From: Calothrix sp. NIES-2100
Lineage (GTDB): Bacteria > Cyanobacteriota > Cyanobacteriia > Cyanobacteriales > Nostocaceae
Length of the DNA: 64,000 bases
NCBI RefSeq assembly: GCF_002368195.1
Contig: NZ_AP018178.1
Span: 2,934,791-2,998,790 of the forward strand
Reading direction: 5' to 3'
The position numbers and the translations under genes were made by a program. Under the pieces are notes generated by a model that saw only the letters and a list, made by a program, of their open reading frames with translations, searched no databases and was not told the origin of the DNA. This document shows positions 53,796 through 62,074 of this stretch, piece after piece (position 1 is the first letter of the stretch; each line of letters opens with the position of its first letter).

Positions 53796-54800
53796 TTATT
53801 CAAGGTAGTAGCTTCCCCACCCCTGTCGCCCACCGCCCGATACAGTGGGAGTGCATTGTTGAAATATTCCAATGCTTTCTGCTTTTCCCCTAATTGCGTC
53901 GTAAACTCTCCCGATACCAGTCAAGGTAGTAGCTTCCCCACCCCTGTCGCCCACCGCCCGCCACAGTGGGAGTGCATTGTTGTAATATTCCAATGCTTTC
54001 TGCTTTTCCCCTAAATCGTCGTAAACTCTCCCGATATTATTCAAGGTAGTAGCTTCCCCACCCCTGTCGCCCACCGCCCGATACAGTGGGAGTGCATTGT
54101 TGCAATATTCCAATGCTTTCTGCTTTTCCCCTAAATCGTTGTAAACTGCGCCGATATTATTCAAGGTAGTAGCTTCCCCACCCCTATTGCCCACCGCCCG
54201 AATCAGTGGGAGTGCTGAGTTGTAATATTCCAATGCTTTCTGCTTTTCCCCTAAATCGGTGTAAACTGCGCCGATATTATTCAAGGTTCTAGCTTCCTCA
54301 CCCCTGTCGCCCACCGCACGCAAGAGTGGGAGTGCATTGTTGAAATATTCCAAAGCTTTCTGCTTTTCCCCTAAATCGGAGTAAACTTTTCCGATATTAC
54401 TCAAGGTAGTAGCTTCCCAACCCCTGTCGCCCACCGCACGCAGCAGTGGCAGTGCATTGTTATAAAATTCCAAAGCTTTCTGCTTTTCCCCTAATGCGTC
54501 GTAAACGTAGCCAAGCCAGACTAAAGTTTTGGCTTCTTCTGCTTTATCCCCTACCTTCTGCCACAATATCAGTGCTTGTTGCCATTTTTCGATCGCCTGT
54601 CGCAGTGATTCTGCTGTACCTTGTTTGTAAAGTGCCCAACCCTCATCAAAGACTTTTTGTGCTGCGGCGCGGCTTGCATCTTGCTGTGTTTTGTTTGGCT
54701 GCTGTGCGATTTGCGCCTGTTTAAGTGTGGCTTTTGCTCCCACTGACTCGGATAATAAAACAACACTCAGCAAGCAGGTTAAAGTGTAAAGCTTAAACAT
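53796..54800 (-). CDS. TPR-CHAT protein, N-terminal part before frameshift
   Basis: 334 codons. Signal peptide MFKLYTLTCLLSVVLLSESV GAKA, then about seven tandem 40-residue TPR units (ATTLNNIGAVYNDLGEKQKA LEYFNNALPLYRAVGDRGGE). At 53892-53897 one extra base (TAATTGCGTC where other units have TAATGCGTC or TAAATCGTC) shifts the frame; a scrambled tail (RGKAESIGIFQQC) ends at a TAA at 53796. Near 53770-53787 two more single-base insertions restore the original frame, giving the 51645-53750 part. So one repeat of about 125 bp is out of frame and the gene is probably inactive, unless these are sequencing errors in a repetitive stretch. Confidence 0.8.
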   Translation of the reverse strand: MFKLYTLTCLLSVVLLSESVGAKATLKQAQIAQQPNKTQQDASRAAAQKVFDEGWALYKQGTAESLRQAIEKWQQALILWQKVGDKAEEAKTLVWLGYVYDALGEKQKALEFYNNALPLLRAVGDRGWEATTLSNIGKVYSDLGEKQKALEYFNNALPLLRAVGDRGEEARTLNNIGAVYTDLGEKQKALEYYNSALPLIRAVGNRGGEATTLNNIGAVYNDLGEKQKALEYCNNALPLYRAVGDRGGEATTLNNIGRVYDDLGEKQKALEYYNNALPLWRAVGDRGGEATTLTGIGRVYDAIRGKAESIGIFQQCTPTVSGGGRQGWGSYYLE

Positions 54801-54804
54801 AATT

Positions 54805-54840
54805 TGTAATTCGTAATTCGTAATTCGTAATTCGTAATTA
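54805..54840. repeat. Heptad repeat (AATTCGT x4-5)
   Basis: Directly upstream of the secreted TPR-CHAT start codon (ATG at 54800, reverse strand), leaving little room for a ribosome-binding site. Confidence 0.7.
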
Positions 54841-55151
54841 AGAGTTAGGAGAAGGTATTCAGGGGTTTGGGTGTGAATCTGTGGCTGGATTGGGGATAAT
54901 TGGGATTATTAAGTTATTTTCAGAATATATACTGAGCTAGATGGGATTTAGTTTAAAGCTTGGATGAATATTGGCTGAGGCTGGTTTCAGTTTTCGCAAC
55001 GAATTTAAGGTAAGTTGTCTGTTCATGGGTGTTTTTCCTCGCTTCTGTTCTCTTTATCTGTGAGGGGCGAGGACTTATGCAGTTTTTGCGTTTTGATGCC
55101 AGATACAGGGTATTTCGCGTAAATTATGTATGCGCTTCGGGGGTATGGCAA

Positions 55152-55348
55152 CATTGGTGTCAACTTAAGCTTAGATGCATACAACGTAAGTTTATGGGGT
55201 TCTCTCTCTTTACCCCATAAACTTTCGATCCCCCCTAACCCCCCTTAAAAAAGGGGGGAAAAGATTCAAAGTCCCCCTTGGGAAGGGGGATTTAGGGGGA
55301 TCGAATATCTTGAGCAACAAAGCCTTTCACATTAAGTTGACACGTATG
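55152..55348. mobile_element. 197-bp MITE (CATnnGTGTCAACTTAA ends), nested copy
   Basis: Begins CATTGGTGTCAACTTAAG and ends ATTAAGTTGACACGTATG. It interrupts a GTATGGCA...GGCAGTGCCATGCC core of the other MITE family, as at 36848. The interior contains two hairpins with CCCCCC/GGGGGG arms. Confidence 0.75.
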
Positions 55349-55539
55349 GGCAGTGCCATGCCCTCTAGAATATATTGATGTGCCAAAAACCCAATTTAAA
55401 TTGGTATTAAAACAAATGCTCCGGCGTAGCCCAACCTAAGCATCGCCAAAAATAACAAAGCCTAGCTACACAGTTGCTTATTGTTCAACATCCCCATCTT
55501 TGCGCCAGCAATATACCTTTTCACCTGCGGAAAACACTA

Positions 55540-55903
55540 AAATGAGTGCGTAATTTACCGAAATGAGAACTTGTTAAGGCTTAACACCTGCGGAAAACAC
55601 CAAAATGAGTGCGTGATTTACCGAAATGAGAACTTGTTAAGGCTTTTCATCTGCGGAAAACACCAAAATGAGTGCGTGATTTACCAAAATGAGAACTTGT
55701 TAAGGCTTAACGAGAAGGTGAAATGGTATTTCATCTGCGGAAAACACCAAAATGAGAACTTGTTAAGGCTTAACGAGAAGGTGAAATGGCTTTTTGCTTA
55801 CTAAAAACCTGTAAATGAGTACTTGATTTAGGTAAATGAGAAAGCGATCGCCTTTTTTGTTTACCAAAACTTTAAAAATGAGTCCTAAATATGTGTAAAT
55901 GAT
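55540..55903. repeat. 21-bp-phased AAATGAG array, upstream flank of the TPR-CHAT gene
   Basis: AAATGAG at 55540, 55561, 55603, 55624, 55666, 55687, 55750, 55813, 55834 and 55876, and AAATGAT at 55897. All steps are 21, 42 or 63 bp. It matches 51261-51540 with one or two more 63-bp units. A frame that runs through part of it is repeat-only and rejected. Confidence 0.85.
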
Positions 55904-55957
55904 AAAGCTGGCGCATTTTGCCCATTGTCAGGCGATGCAAGTCAGCGATCGCCCGTG

Positions 55958-56434
55958 CTATTCTGGCAAAATATGTTCAAAGGTACTACTCAGCACTGTT
56001 AAACCTTCTACCACACTCTTCATTTGGTCTTCTGGTAGGTTAGTTAAAACAGAGGCAATTCTTGCACTTGTCAAAGACCTAATTTGTTGTAAATGATACT
56101 TTCCTGCATCCGTTAAATTGAGGAGGACATGACGACGCTCTTGGGGATTTTCTACTCTGCTAACCAAATCTTTTTGTACGAGCCGCTCTGTAAGCGTTGA
56201 AGCTGTAGCCCTAGTTACCCCTAAATGTTCAGCCACTTGGGAAAGAGAAGCACTTGGGTGACGATCGAGGAAAGCCAGCGTCCGAAATTGGGGGACAGAA
56301 AGCGATTCTGGCAGAAAAGCAGCATTCCGTCGCATCTCAGTCCGAAAGAACTTGATGATAATCGGAATTGTTTCCATCATTTTGGCAGCGCATTGTTCCG
56401 GGGTGACTTCTGGGGCTAGTTTTTCGGGACTCAT
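55958..56434 (-). CDS. MarR-family transcriptional regulator
   Basis: 158 aa. Winged helix-turn-helix with recognition region LSQVAEHLGVTRATASTLTE RLVQKDLVSR and the wing motif ENPQERRHVLLNLTDAG, typical of MarR (Asp/Arg wing). The N- and C-terminal helices form the dimer interface. It is divergent from an RND membrane fusion/permease pair; MarR repressors often control such neighbouring pumps in response to small phenolic or lipophilic ligands. A 193-bp MITE has landed in the shared promoter region. Confidence 0.92.
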   Translation of the reverse strand: MSPEKLAPEVTPEQCAAKMMETIPIIIKFFRTEMRRNAAFLPESLSVPQFRTLAFLDRHPSASLSQVAEHLGVTRATASTLTERLVQKDLVSRVENPQERRHVLLNLTDAGKYHLQQIRSLTSARIASVLTNLPEDQMKSVVEGLTVLSSTFEHILPE

Positions 56435-56568
56435 ACAATTTTCGATTGGGGATTTGGCGAAGAGTTGAGGCGATCGCTCAAGTTGTCAGCACAAAGCAAA
56501 GTTATACAGTGTAGGGACTTCCAAGTAAAAAAATATTCCATTGCTAATGTTCAGTGTTGACAGTTCAC

Positions 56569-56596
56569 AGTCAACAGTCAACAGTCAACAGTCAAC
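56569..56596. repeat. Heptad repeat (AGTCAAC x4)
   Basis: Four perfect AGTCAAC units in the MarR/RND spacer; the same heptad recurs at 58543-58627. Confidence 0.75.
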
Positions 56597-56662
56597 GTTT
56601 AACGGAATAATTTATTTTTTGGAGTTCCCGTATTGCAAGACAGGTAGTAGCACCACATTGTT

Positions 56663-56855
56663 CATTGGTGTCAACTTAAGTCAAAACGCTTATTCCACAG
56701 GCATTTTACCCCACCCCTCAATCCCCTCCTCGCTTGCGGGGAGGGGAAGTTTTGCGCCAGCAAAACTGGGGTGGGGTAACGCGGATCTTGATGGTAAGTT
56801 ATTTAATTCACGCATCACATCTTGGCAAGGGTTTCACGTTAAGTTGACACGTATG
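56663..56855. mobile_element. 193-bp MITE with 9-bp flanking duplication
   Basis: Ends CATTGGTGTCAACTTAAG and ACGTTAAGTTGACACGTATG. Both flanks read CACATTGTT (56654-56662 and 56856-56864), a likely 9-bp target-site duplication. The interior has a CCTCGCTTGCGGGGAGG hairpin. It sits between marR and the RND genes. Confidence 0.8.
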
Positions 56856-57094
56856 CACATTGTTGTACTCTGACAATCTATCTGTACCTCAGTCTACCTA
56901 AGCAACTCTGTAAAAACCTGATGTTTATCTACTAGATAGCTGGGAACATCCAGCTTTTTTTTAGCAGACTGTACCAGAAATGGTTCTGGAGATAGATGTT
57001 TGGCAAATAGTTAGCATTGCTAATTAATTTTAGATAATATTAAGTGTATCTTTTAAAAACATCTGTTAAACATTTATCAGAGGGCTTCTCATCA

Positions 57095-58516
57095 ATGCTG
57101 TCGCTGGTCAGTATGAGATATTTATCTTTTAAGTTAAAGAATAGACCTGATTTAGACGCTCAAAAGCTGATTTTGGCAAAACAGTTGAGCAGAGGAATCG
57201 TGCTGTTAAGTTTAATTGCGCTGTGTGGTTGTACAGCTTCGGAAGCACAGTCCAATAACCAAAAAGGCAAAAATCAGCAGCGGGCTGTACCTGTGGTAGT
57301 GGCGACAGCAACGCGGAAAACCATCCCCATTGAGTTACGACAAACAGGAACCGTAATGGCGTATTCAACTGTAGGGGTGAAATCGCAAGTTGCAGGGCCA
57401 CTGACAGGAGTTTATTTTCAAGAAGGTCAGAATGTTAAAAAAGGGCAACTGCTATTTAAAATAGATTCTCGACCCCAGCAAGCCGCCTTAATGCAAGCCC
57501 AAGCGAACCGAGAAAAAGCGATCGCTCAAGTAAAACAGGCGGAAGCTAACCTTTCCCAGTCTCTAGCCCAAGTTAATCAAGCCAAAGCCAATCGCCTCAA
57601 AGACCAAACCCAAGCGAAAAACGCCCAAGCCCAAGCACAACGCTATGGTACGCTTTTCACTCAAGGAGCCATTAGCAAAGAGCAAGCAGAACAATTTAGT
57701 ACGGCATCAGATGCCCAAAAAGCAACAGTTCTGGCAGACAATGAAGGTATTGCCAACGCGATCGCCGCAGTTGATGCCGCAAAAGCAGACTTAAATAATG
57801 CCAAAGCAGAAGTTAGCGCCGCTCAAGCCGCAGTTGACAGCGCCAAAATCGCACTTTCTTATAATTCGATTTTTTCCCCAATTACCGGGCGTACAGGTAG
57901 CTTAAAGGTTAATCAGGGCAACTTGGTCAAAGACAATGATACCAACCCCTTAGTCACAATCAGTCAAATTAGCCCAATTTACGTTACCACTTCCCTTCCC
58001 CAACGCCTACTACCAGACCTGAACAAATATCGGGCGCAGGGAAAAATCCCAGTAGATGCTTTCATTCCCAGAGACGAACAGCATCCTGAACATGGCGAAC
58101 TGTTCTTTGTAGACAGTGGTGTTGATCCCACAACAGGAACTATTCAACTCAAAAGTAGCTTTACCAACACTGATGGAAGACTATCACCAGGTCAATTTGT
58201 GAATGTAGTTGTCCGGCTAACACAAGAACCCAACGCCATAGTTGTACCAACCACAGCCATTCAAACAGGACAACAAGGGCAGTTTGTCTATGTATTAAAT
58301 CCAACCGACCAAACCGTAGATATGCGTCCAGTTGTCGTAGGTAACGCAGTTGGTAACGAATCAGTCATACAGCAAGGGCTAAAAGAAGGCGAACAAGTCA
58401 TCACCGACGGACAATTTAACCTCAGACCAAAAGCCAAAGTGCAAATTAAACAGCCAGTAGGCAATAGACAAAGACCAGAAGCCACTAACCAAGGAAATCC
58501 AAACCCCTCACCATAG
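57095..58516 (+). CDS. RND efflux membrane fusion protein (HlyD/AcrA family)
   Basis: 473 aa from the ATG at 57095; an in-frame GTG at 57044 would add 17 residues. A hydrophobic segment ending LIALCGC gives a probable lipoprotein anchor. The protein then has a biotinyl-lipoyl-like half motif (GPLTGVYFQEGQNVKKGQLL FKID), a long alpha-helical hairpin rich in Ala/Gln/Lys (about 120-240), the second lipoyl half (IFSPITGRTGSLKVNQGNLV), a beta barrel and a membrane-proximal domain. It links the inner-membrane pump to an outer-membrane channel. The RND gene follows 137 bp downstream. No TolC-like gene is in the window. Confidence 0.92.
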   Translation: MLSLVSMRYLSFKLKNRPDLDAQKLILAKQLSRGIVLLSLIALCGCTASEAQSNNQKGKNQQRAVPVVVATATRKTIPIELRQTGTVMAYSTVGVKSQVAGPLTGVYFQEGQNVKKGQLLFKIDSRPQQAALMQAQANREKAIAQVKQAEANLSQSLAQVNQAKANRLKDQTQAKNAQAQAQRYGTLFTQGAISKEQAEQFSTASDAQKATVLADNEGIANAIAAVDAAKADLNNAKAEVSAAQAAVDSAKIALSYNSIFSPITGRTGSLKVNQGNLVKDNDTNPLVTISQISPIYVTTSLPQRLLPDLNKYRAQGKIPVDAFIPRDEQHPEHGELFFVDSGVDPTTGTIQLKSSFTNTDGRLSPGQFVNVVVRLTQEPNAIVVPTTAIQTGQQGQFVYVLNPTDQTVDMRPVVVGNAVGNESVIQQGLKEGEQVITDGQFNLRPKAKVQIKQPVGNRQRPEATNQGNPNPSP

Positions 58517-58542
58517 ATTTTAATTAGTAAACATTTATACTT

Positions 58543-58627
58543 ACAGTCAACAGTCAACAGTCAACAGTCAACAGTCAACACTTCGGCTTCGCTCAGTGAC
58601 CACAGTCAACAGTCAACAGTCAGCAGT
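58543..58627. repeat. Heptad array (AGTCAAC) split by a small dispersed repeat
   Basis: AGTCAAC units at 58543-58580 and 58603-58622 are interrupted by CACTTCGGCTTCGCTCAGTG ACC (about 58580-58602), a motif also seen near 5620-5640 (CTTCGACTGCGCTCAGTGAC). The array lies between the fusion protein and the pump gene. Confidence 0.75.
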
Positions 58628-58653
58628 CTCCTCTGCCTCCTGTCCCATAACTT

Positions 58654-61600
58654 ATGAACATCTCTGCATTATTCATCCGCCGACCGATCATGACCACACT
58701 CGTGATGCTAGCCATCATGTTGTTTGGGTTGATGAGTTATCAATTGCTACCAGTAAGTGACTTACCTACCGTAGATTTCCCGACAATTCAGGTGTCAGCT
58801 AGTTTACCGGGAGCCAGCCCGGAGACAGTAGCTTCGTCGGTAGCAACGCCATTAGAGCAGCAATTTTCTAGTATTGCTGGTTTGGATTCGATGAATTCTA
58901 CAAGTTCTCTGGGTTCGGCACAGATTACACTGCAATTTAACTTGAGCCGGGATATAGACAGTGCAGCTCAAGATGTGCAATCTGCGATCGCCAAAGCGCA
59001 GCGGCAGTTACCAACGAGTATGCCTAACCCCCCATCATACCGCAAAGTCAACCCCGCAGATTCACCTATTTTATATATAGCTTTAAACTCCACAGCACTG
59101 CCATTATCAGAAGTCGATAAGTACGGGGAAACAATCTTAGCCCAGCGTCTCTCAATGGTTGATGGTGTAGCACAGGTACAGGTTTATGGTTCGCAAAAAT
59201 ATGCTGTTCGCATTTACCTAGATCCACAATCATTAAGTGCTAAAGGTTTGGGAATTGATGAAGTAGCAAATGCAATTTCTCAAGGAAATTCTAATTTACC
59301 TACTGGTAACCTTTACGGACAAAACCAAAACTTTACTATTGAGTCAAATGGACAATTAAATAATGCTGAAGCTTATACTTCTTTAGTAGTTGCTTACCGT
59401 AACGGTGCGCCAATTCAGTTGCGAGAATTGGGTAAAGTATTTGATAGCGTAGAAAACGATAAAGTAGCAAGTTGGTTTAATGGTAAGCGGGCAATTGTTT
59501 TAGCAATTCAACGCCAACCAGGTAGTAATACAGTCGCAGTTGTAGACGGTATCAAGAAAATTTTGCCTAGCTTCCGCGAACAAATTCCCGCAGCGGTAGA
59601 TATGGAAATTCTCTATGACAGATCCCAATCTATTCGCGAGTCAGTCAATGATGTCAAATTTACTCTATTCCTCACCATTTGCTTGGTGATTTTGGTAATT
59701 TTTCTCTTTTTACGCAACCTTTCAGCTACAATCATTCCCAGTTTAGCTGTACCTTTATCACTAGTAGCAACCTTTGGGGTAATGCTATTACTTGGTTATT
59801 CTTTGGATAACCTTTCATTAATGGCGCTAACTCTAGCAGTTGGCTTTGTGGTAGACGACGCAGTGGTGATGCTAGAAAACATCGTGCGTCACATGGAAAT
59901 GGGCGAAACTCGAATGCAAGCAGCCCTCAATGGTTCCAAAGAAATTGGTTTTACCATTTTATCAATGACAATTTCCTTGGTAGCTGTCTTCATTCCCATT
60001 ATGTTTATGGGTGGCATTTTGGGAAGGCTATTCAGCGAGTTTGCAGTCACTATTAGCGTCTCAATTTTAGTATCTGGGTTTATTTCCCTCACCCTCACAC
60101 CAATGCTTTGTAGTCGGTTTCTTCAGCATGAAGGTGAGCATCAACATTCAAATAATGAACATAATCATGTAGGCGATGAGCTTGTTATCTCCAATGATGA
60201 ATTTGATCGTACAAGCAATGGCTATGCCATATCTAACAATGGTCATACAATATCCCATGATGAAAATTTGAATGCAGACAACAGCCACGACATATCCAAC
60301 AATGGTAATGGACAGCAAATAAATAAACCTAAAAACCCGAAAGTTAAAAATTGGAAACGTCGTCTTTATAATGCTTCGGAATGGGTATTTGATACAATGC
60401 TGCGGGGTTACGAAGCAACCTTAAAGCTATCAATGAAATATCACCGCACAACGATGATACTTTCGGGAGTAATTTTAGTCGCCACAATATATTTGTTTGT
60501 TATAGTTCCCAAAGGATTTATTCCCAACGATGACACCGGACAATTAAGCGTCAGCACAGAAGCGGCTCAAGATATTTCTTTTGCGGAGATGGTAAAGCAT
60601 CAACAAATAGTAGCCAACATTGTGCGTCGTAACCCCAATGTGGAATCAATTAACTCTAGTGTCGGTGCAGGTGGAGCCAACGCCACATCTAATTCAGGGC
60701 GTATCTTTGTCAAATTAAAACCCCATTCTCAACGCCACAAAAGCGCCGATGAAGTAGCAGATGAACTACGACCAAAACTAACTGGAATACCAGGAATTAG
60801 AGCCTTTGTGCAAAACCCGCCATCTATCCGTTTGGGTGGACAACAAACAAAAGCATTATATCAATTTGGACTTTCTAGCCCAAATTTACAAGAGTTGTAT
60901 CAATACGCCCCAGCTTTAGAAGCGAAAATCCGCCAAATGTCGGAATTGCAAGATGTTAACAGCGACTTGCAAATCAAAAATCCACAAATTAACGTTCAAT
61001 TTAATCGCGAACAAGCTGCAACTTTTGGATTGACAGCGAATCAAATTGAAAGCACATTAAATAATGCCTATGGTACTCGTCAAGTTTCTACTATTTATGC
61101 ATCGGATGGTCAGTATCAAGTAGTGATGGGAGTAGATCCACAATATCAACTCAGTCCCAATGACCTGGATTTATTAACAGTTCGTTCAACTAGCGGTCAA
61201 GAAGTACCATTAAATGCAGTTGCAACTTTGAGTAAAGGCGTTGGGCCATTAACAGTTAACCATTCAGGACAACTTTCTGCTGTGACTATTTCCTTTAACC
61301 TCAAACCTGGAGTTTCTCTTGGTAGCGTTACTGGAACCATTGAAAAACTAGCGAGTGAAACATTACCCGCTACTATTAGTACCAGCTTCCAAGGTACAGC
61401 ACAGGTGTTTCAATCTTCCCTTTCTAGCTTGGGAATTTTGCTGTTAATTGCGATTTTGGTAATTTACATTGTGTTAGGGATTCTCTACGAAGATTTTATT
61501 CACCCGATCACAATTCTTTCTAGTTTACCTTCAGCGGGATTTGGTGCATTGCTCACCTTAATGCTATTTGGTGTAGATTTGAATATCTACGCATTTGTCG

Positions 61601-61989
61601 GCATTATTATGTTAGTTGGTATCGTTAAGAAAAACGGCATTATGATGATTGACTTTGCAATGGATGCGCAAAAAAATCAAGGTAAAACGCCGTTTGATGC
61701 CATATATGAAGCTTGCGTAGTGCGGTTTCGTCCAATTATGATGACCACAATGGCAGCATTAATGGGTACTCTCCCAATCGCACTCGGTTTAGGCGCAGGT
61801 GCAGAATCTCGCCGTCCTTTAGGTTTAGCTGTTGTCGGTGGGTTATTGTTCTCGCAACTACTAACGCTGTATATAACTCCTGTTTTCTACACCTACATGG
61901 AATCGCTGCGGAAAGGGTTGAATAAAAAAGGTAGAAAGCAGAAGCAGAAAGTGAGACAGCTGGAGAAAGAAAAGGCAGAAGTATTATGA
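58654..61989 (+). CDS. RND efflux pump, inner-membrane transporter
   Basis: 1111 aa with the AcrB/MdtB-type architecture: twelve membrane helices, two large periplasmic loops, and the proton-relay motif GFVVDDAVVMLEN in TM4. It starts MNISALFIRRPIMTTLVMLA. Between TM6 and TM7 (about residues 488-565) it carries an unusual cytoplasmic insertion rich in His, Asn, Asp and Ser (EGEHQHSNNEHNHVGDELV, then NNGHTISHDENLNADNSHDI), about 60-70 residues longer than typical. The periplasmic porter domains look complete. It exports lipophilic compounds as a trimer with the upstream fusion protein. A palindrome follows its stop. Confidence 0.94.
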   Translation: MNISALFIRRPIMTTLVMLAIMLFGLMSYQLLPVSDLPTVDFPTIQVSASLPGASPETVASSVATPLEQQFSSIAGLDSMNSTSSLGSAQITLQFNLSRDIDSAAQDVQSAIAKAQRQLPTSMPNPPSYRKVNPADSPILYIALNSTALPLSEVDKYGETILAQRLSMVDGVAQVQVYGSQKYAVRIYLDPQSLSAKGLGIDEVANAISQGNSNLPTGNLYGQNQNFTIESNGQLNNAEAYTSLVVAYRNGAPIQLRELGKVFDSVENDKVASWFNGKRAIVLAIQRQPGSNTVAVVDGIKKILPSFREQIPAAVDMEILYDRSQSIRESVNDVKFTLFLTICLVILVIFLFLRNLSATIIPSLAVPLSLVATFGVMLLLGYSLDNLSLMALTLAVGFVVDDAVVMLENIVRHMEMGETRMQAALNGSKEIGFTILSMTISLVAVFIPIMFMGGILGRLFSEFAVTISVSILVSGFISLTLTPMLCSRFLQHEGEHQHSNNEHNHVGDELVISNDEFDRTSNGYAISNNGHTISHDENLNADNSHDISNNGNGQQINKPKNPKVKNWKRRLYNASEWVFDTMLRGYEATLKLSMKYHRTTMILSGVILVATIYLFVIVPKGFIPNDDTGQLSVSTEAAQDISFAEMVKHQQIVANIVRRNPNVESINSSVGAGGANATSNSGRIFVKLKPHSQRHKSADEVADELRPKLTGIPGIRAFVQNPPSIRLGGQQTKALYQFGLSSPNLQELYQYAPALEAKIRQMSELQDVNSDLQIKNPQINVQFNREQAATFGLTANQIESTLNNAYGTRQVSTIYASDGQYQVVMGVDPQYQLSPNDLDLLTVRSTSGQEVPLNAVATLSKGVGPLTVNHSGQLSAVTISFNLKPGVSLGSVTGTIEKLASETLPATISTSFQGTAQVFQSSLSSLGILLLIAILVIYIVLGILYEDFIHPITILSSLPSAGFGALLTLMLFGVDLNIYAFVGIIMLVGIVKKNGIMMIDFAMDAQKNQGKTPFDAIYEACVVRFRPIMMTTMAALMGTLPIALGLGAGAESRRPLGLAVVGGLLFSQLLTLYITPVFYTYMESLRKGLNKKGRKQKQKVRQLEKEKAEVL

Positions 61990-62003
61990 TGTTACCAAGT
62001 TTT

Positions 62004-62028
62004 GTAGGGTGGGCAATGCCCACCCTAC
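62004..62028. terminator. 12-bp palindrome between convergent RND and kinase genes
   Basis: GTAGGGTGGGCA-A-TGCCCACCCTAC, a near-perfect hairpin 15 bp after the RND stop. The same palindrome is common in cyanobacterial spacers. No T-run follows, so it may be a dispersed repeat serving as a convergent terminator. Confidence 0.5.
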
Positions 62029-62074
62029 GAAGTGCTGAATCTTATAACTTTAAGCCCTACTTCTACTAATTGAT

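Noticed and set aside
55571..55804. 77-codon frame
   Set aside because: Translated AAATGAG array (repeating CGKHQNECVIY), no start signals.
56541..56873. 110-codon frame upstream of the RND genes
   Set aside because: Made of heptads plus the 193-bp MITE.
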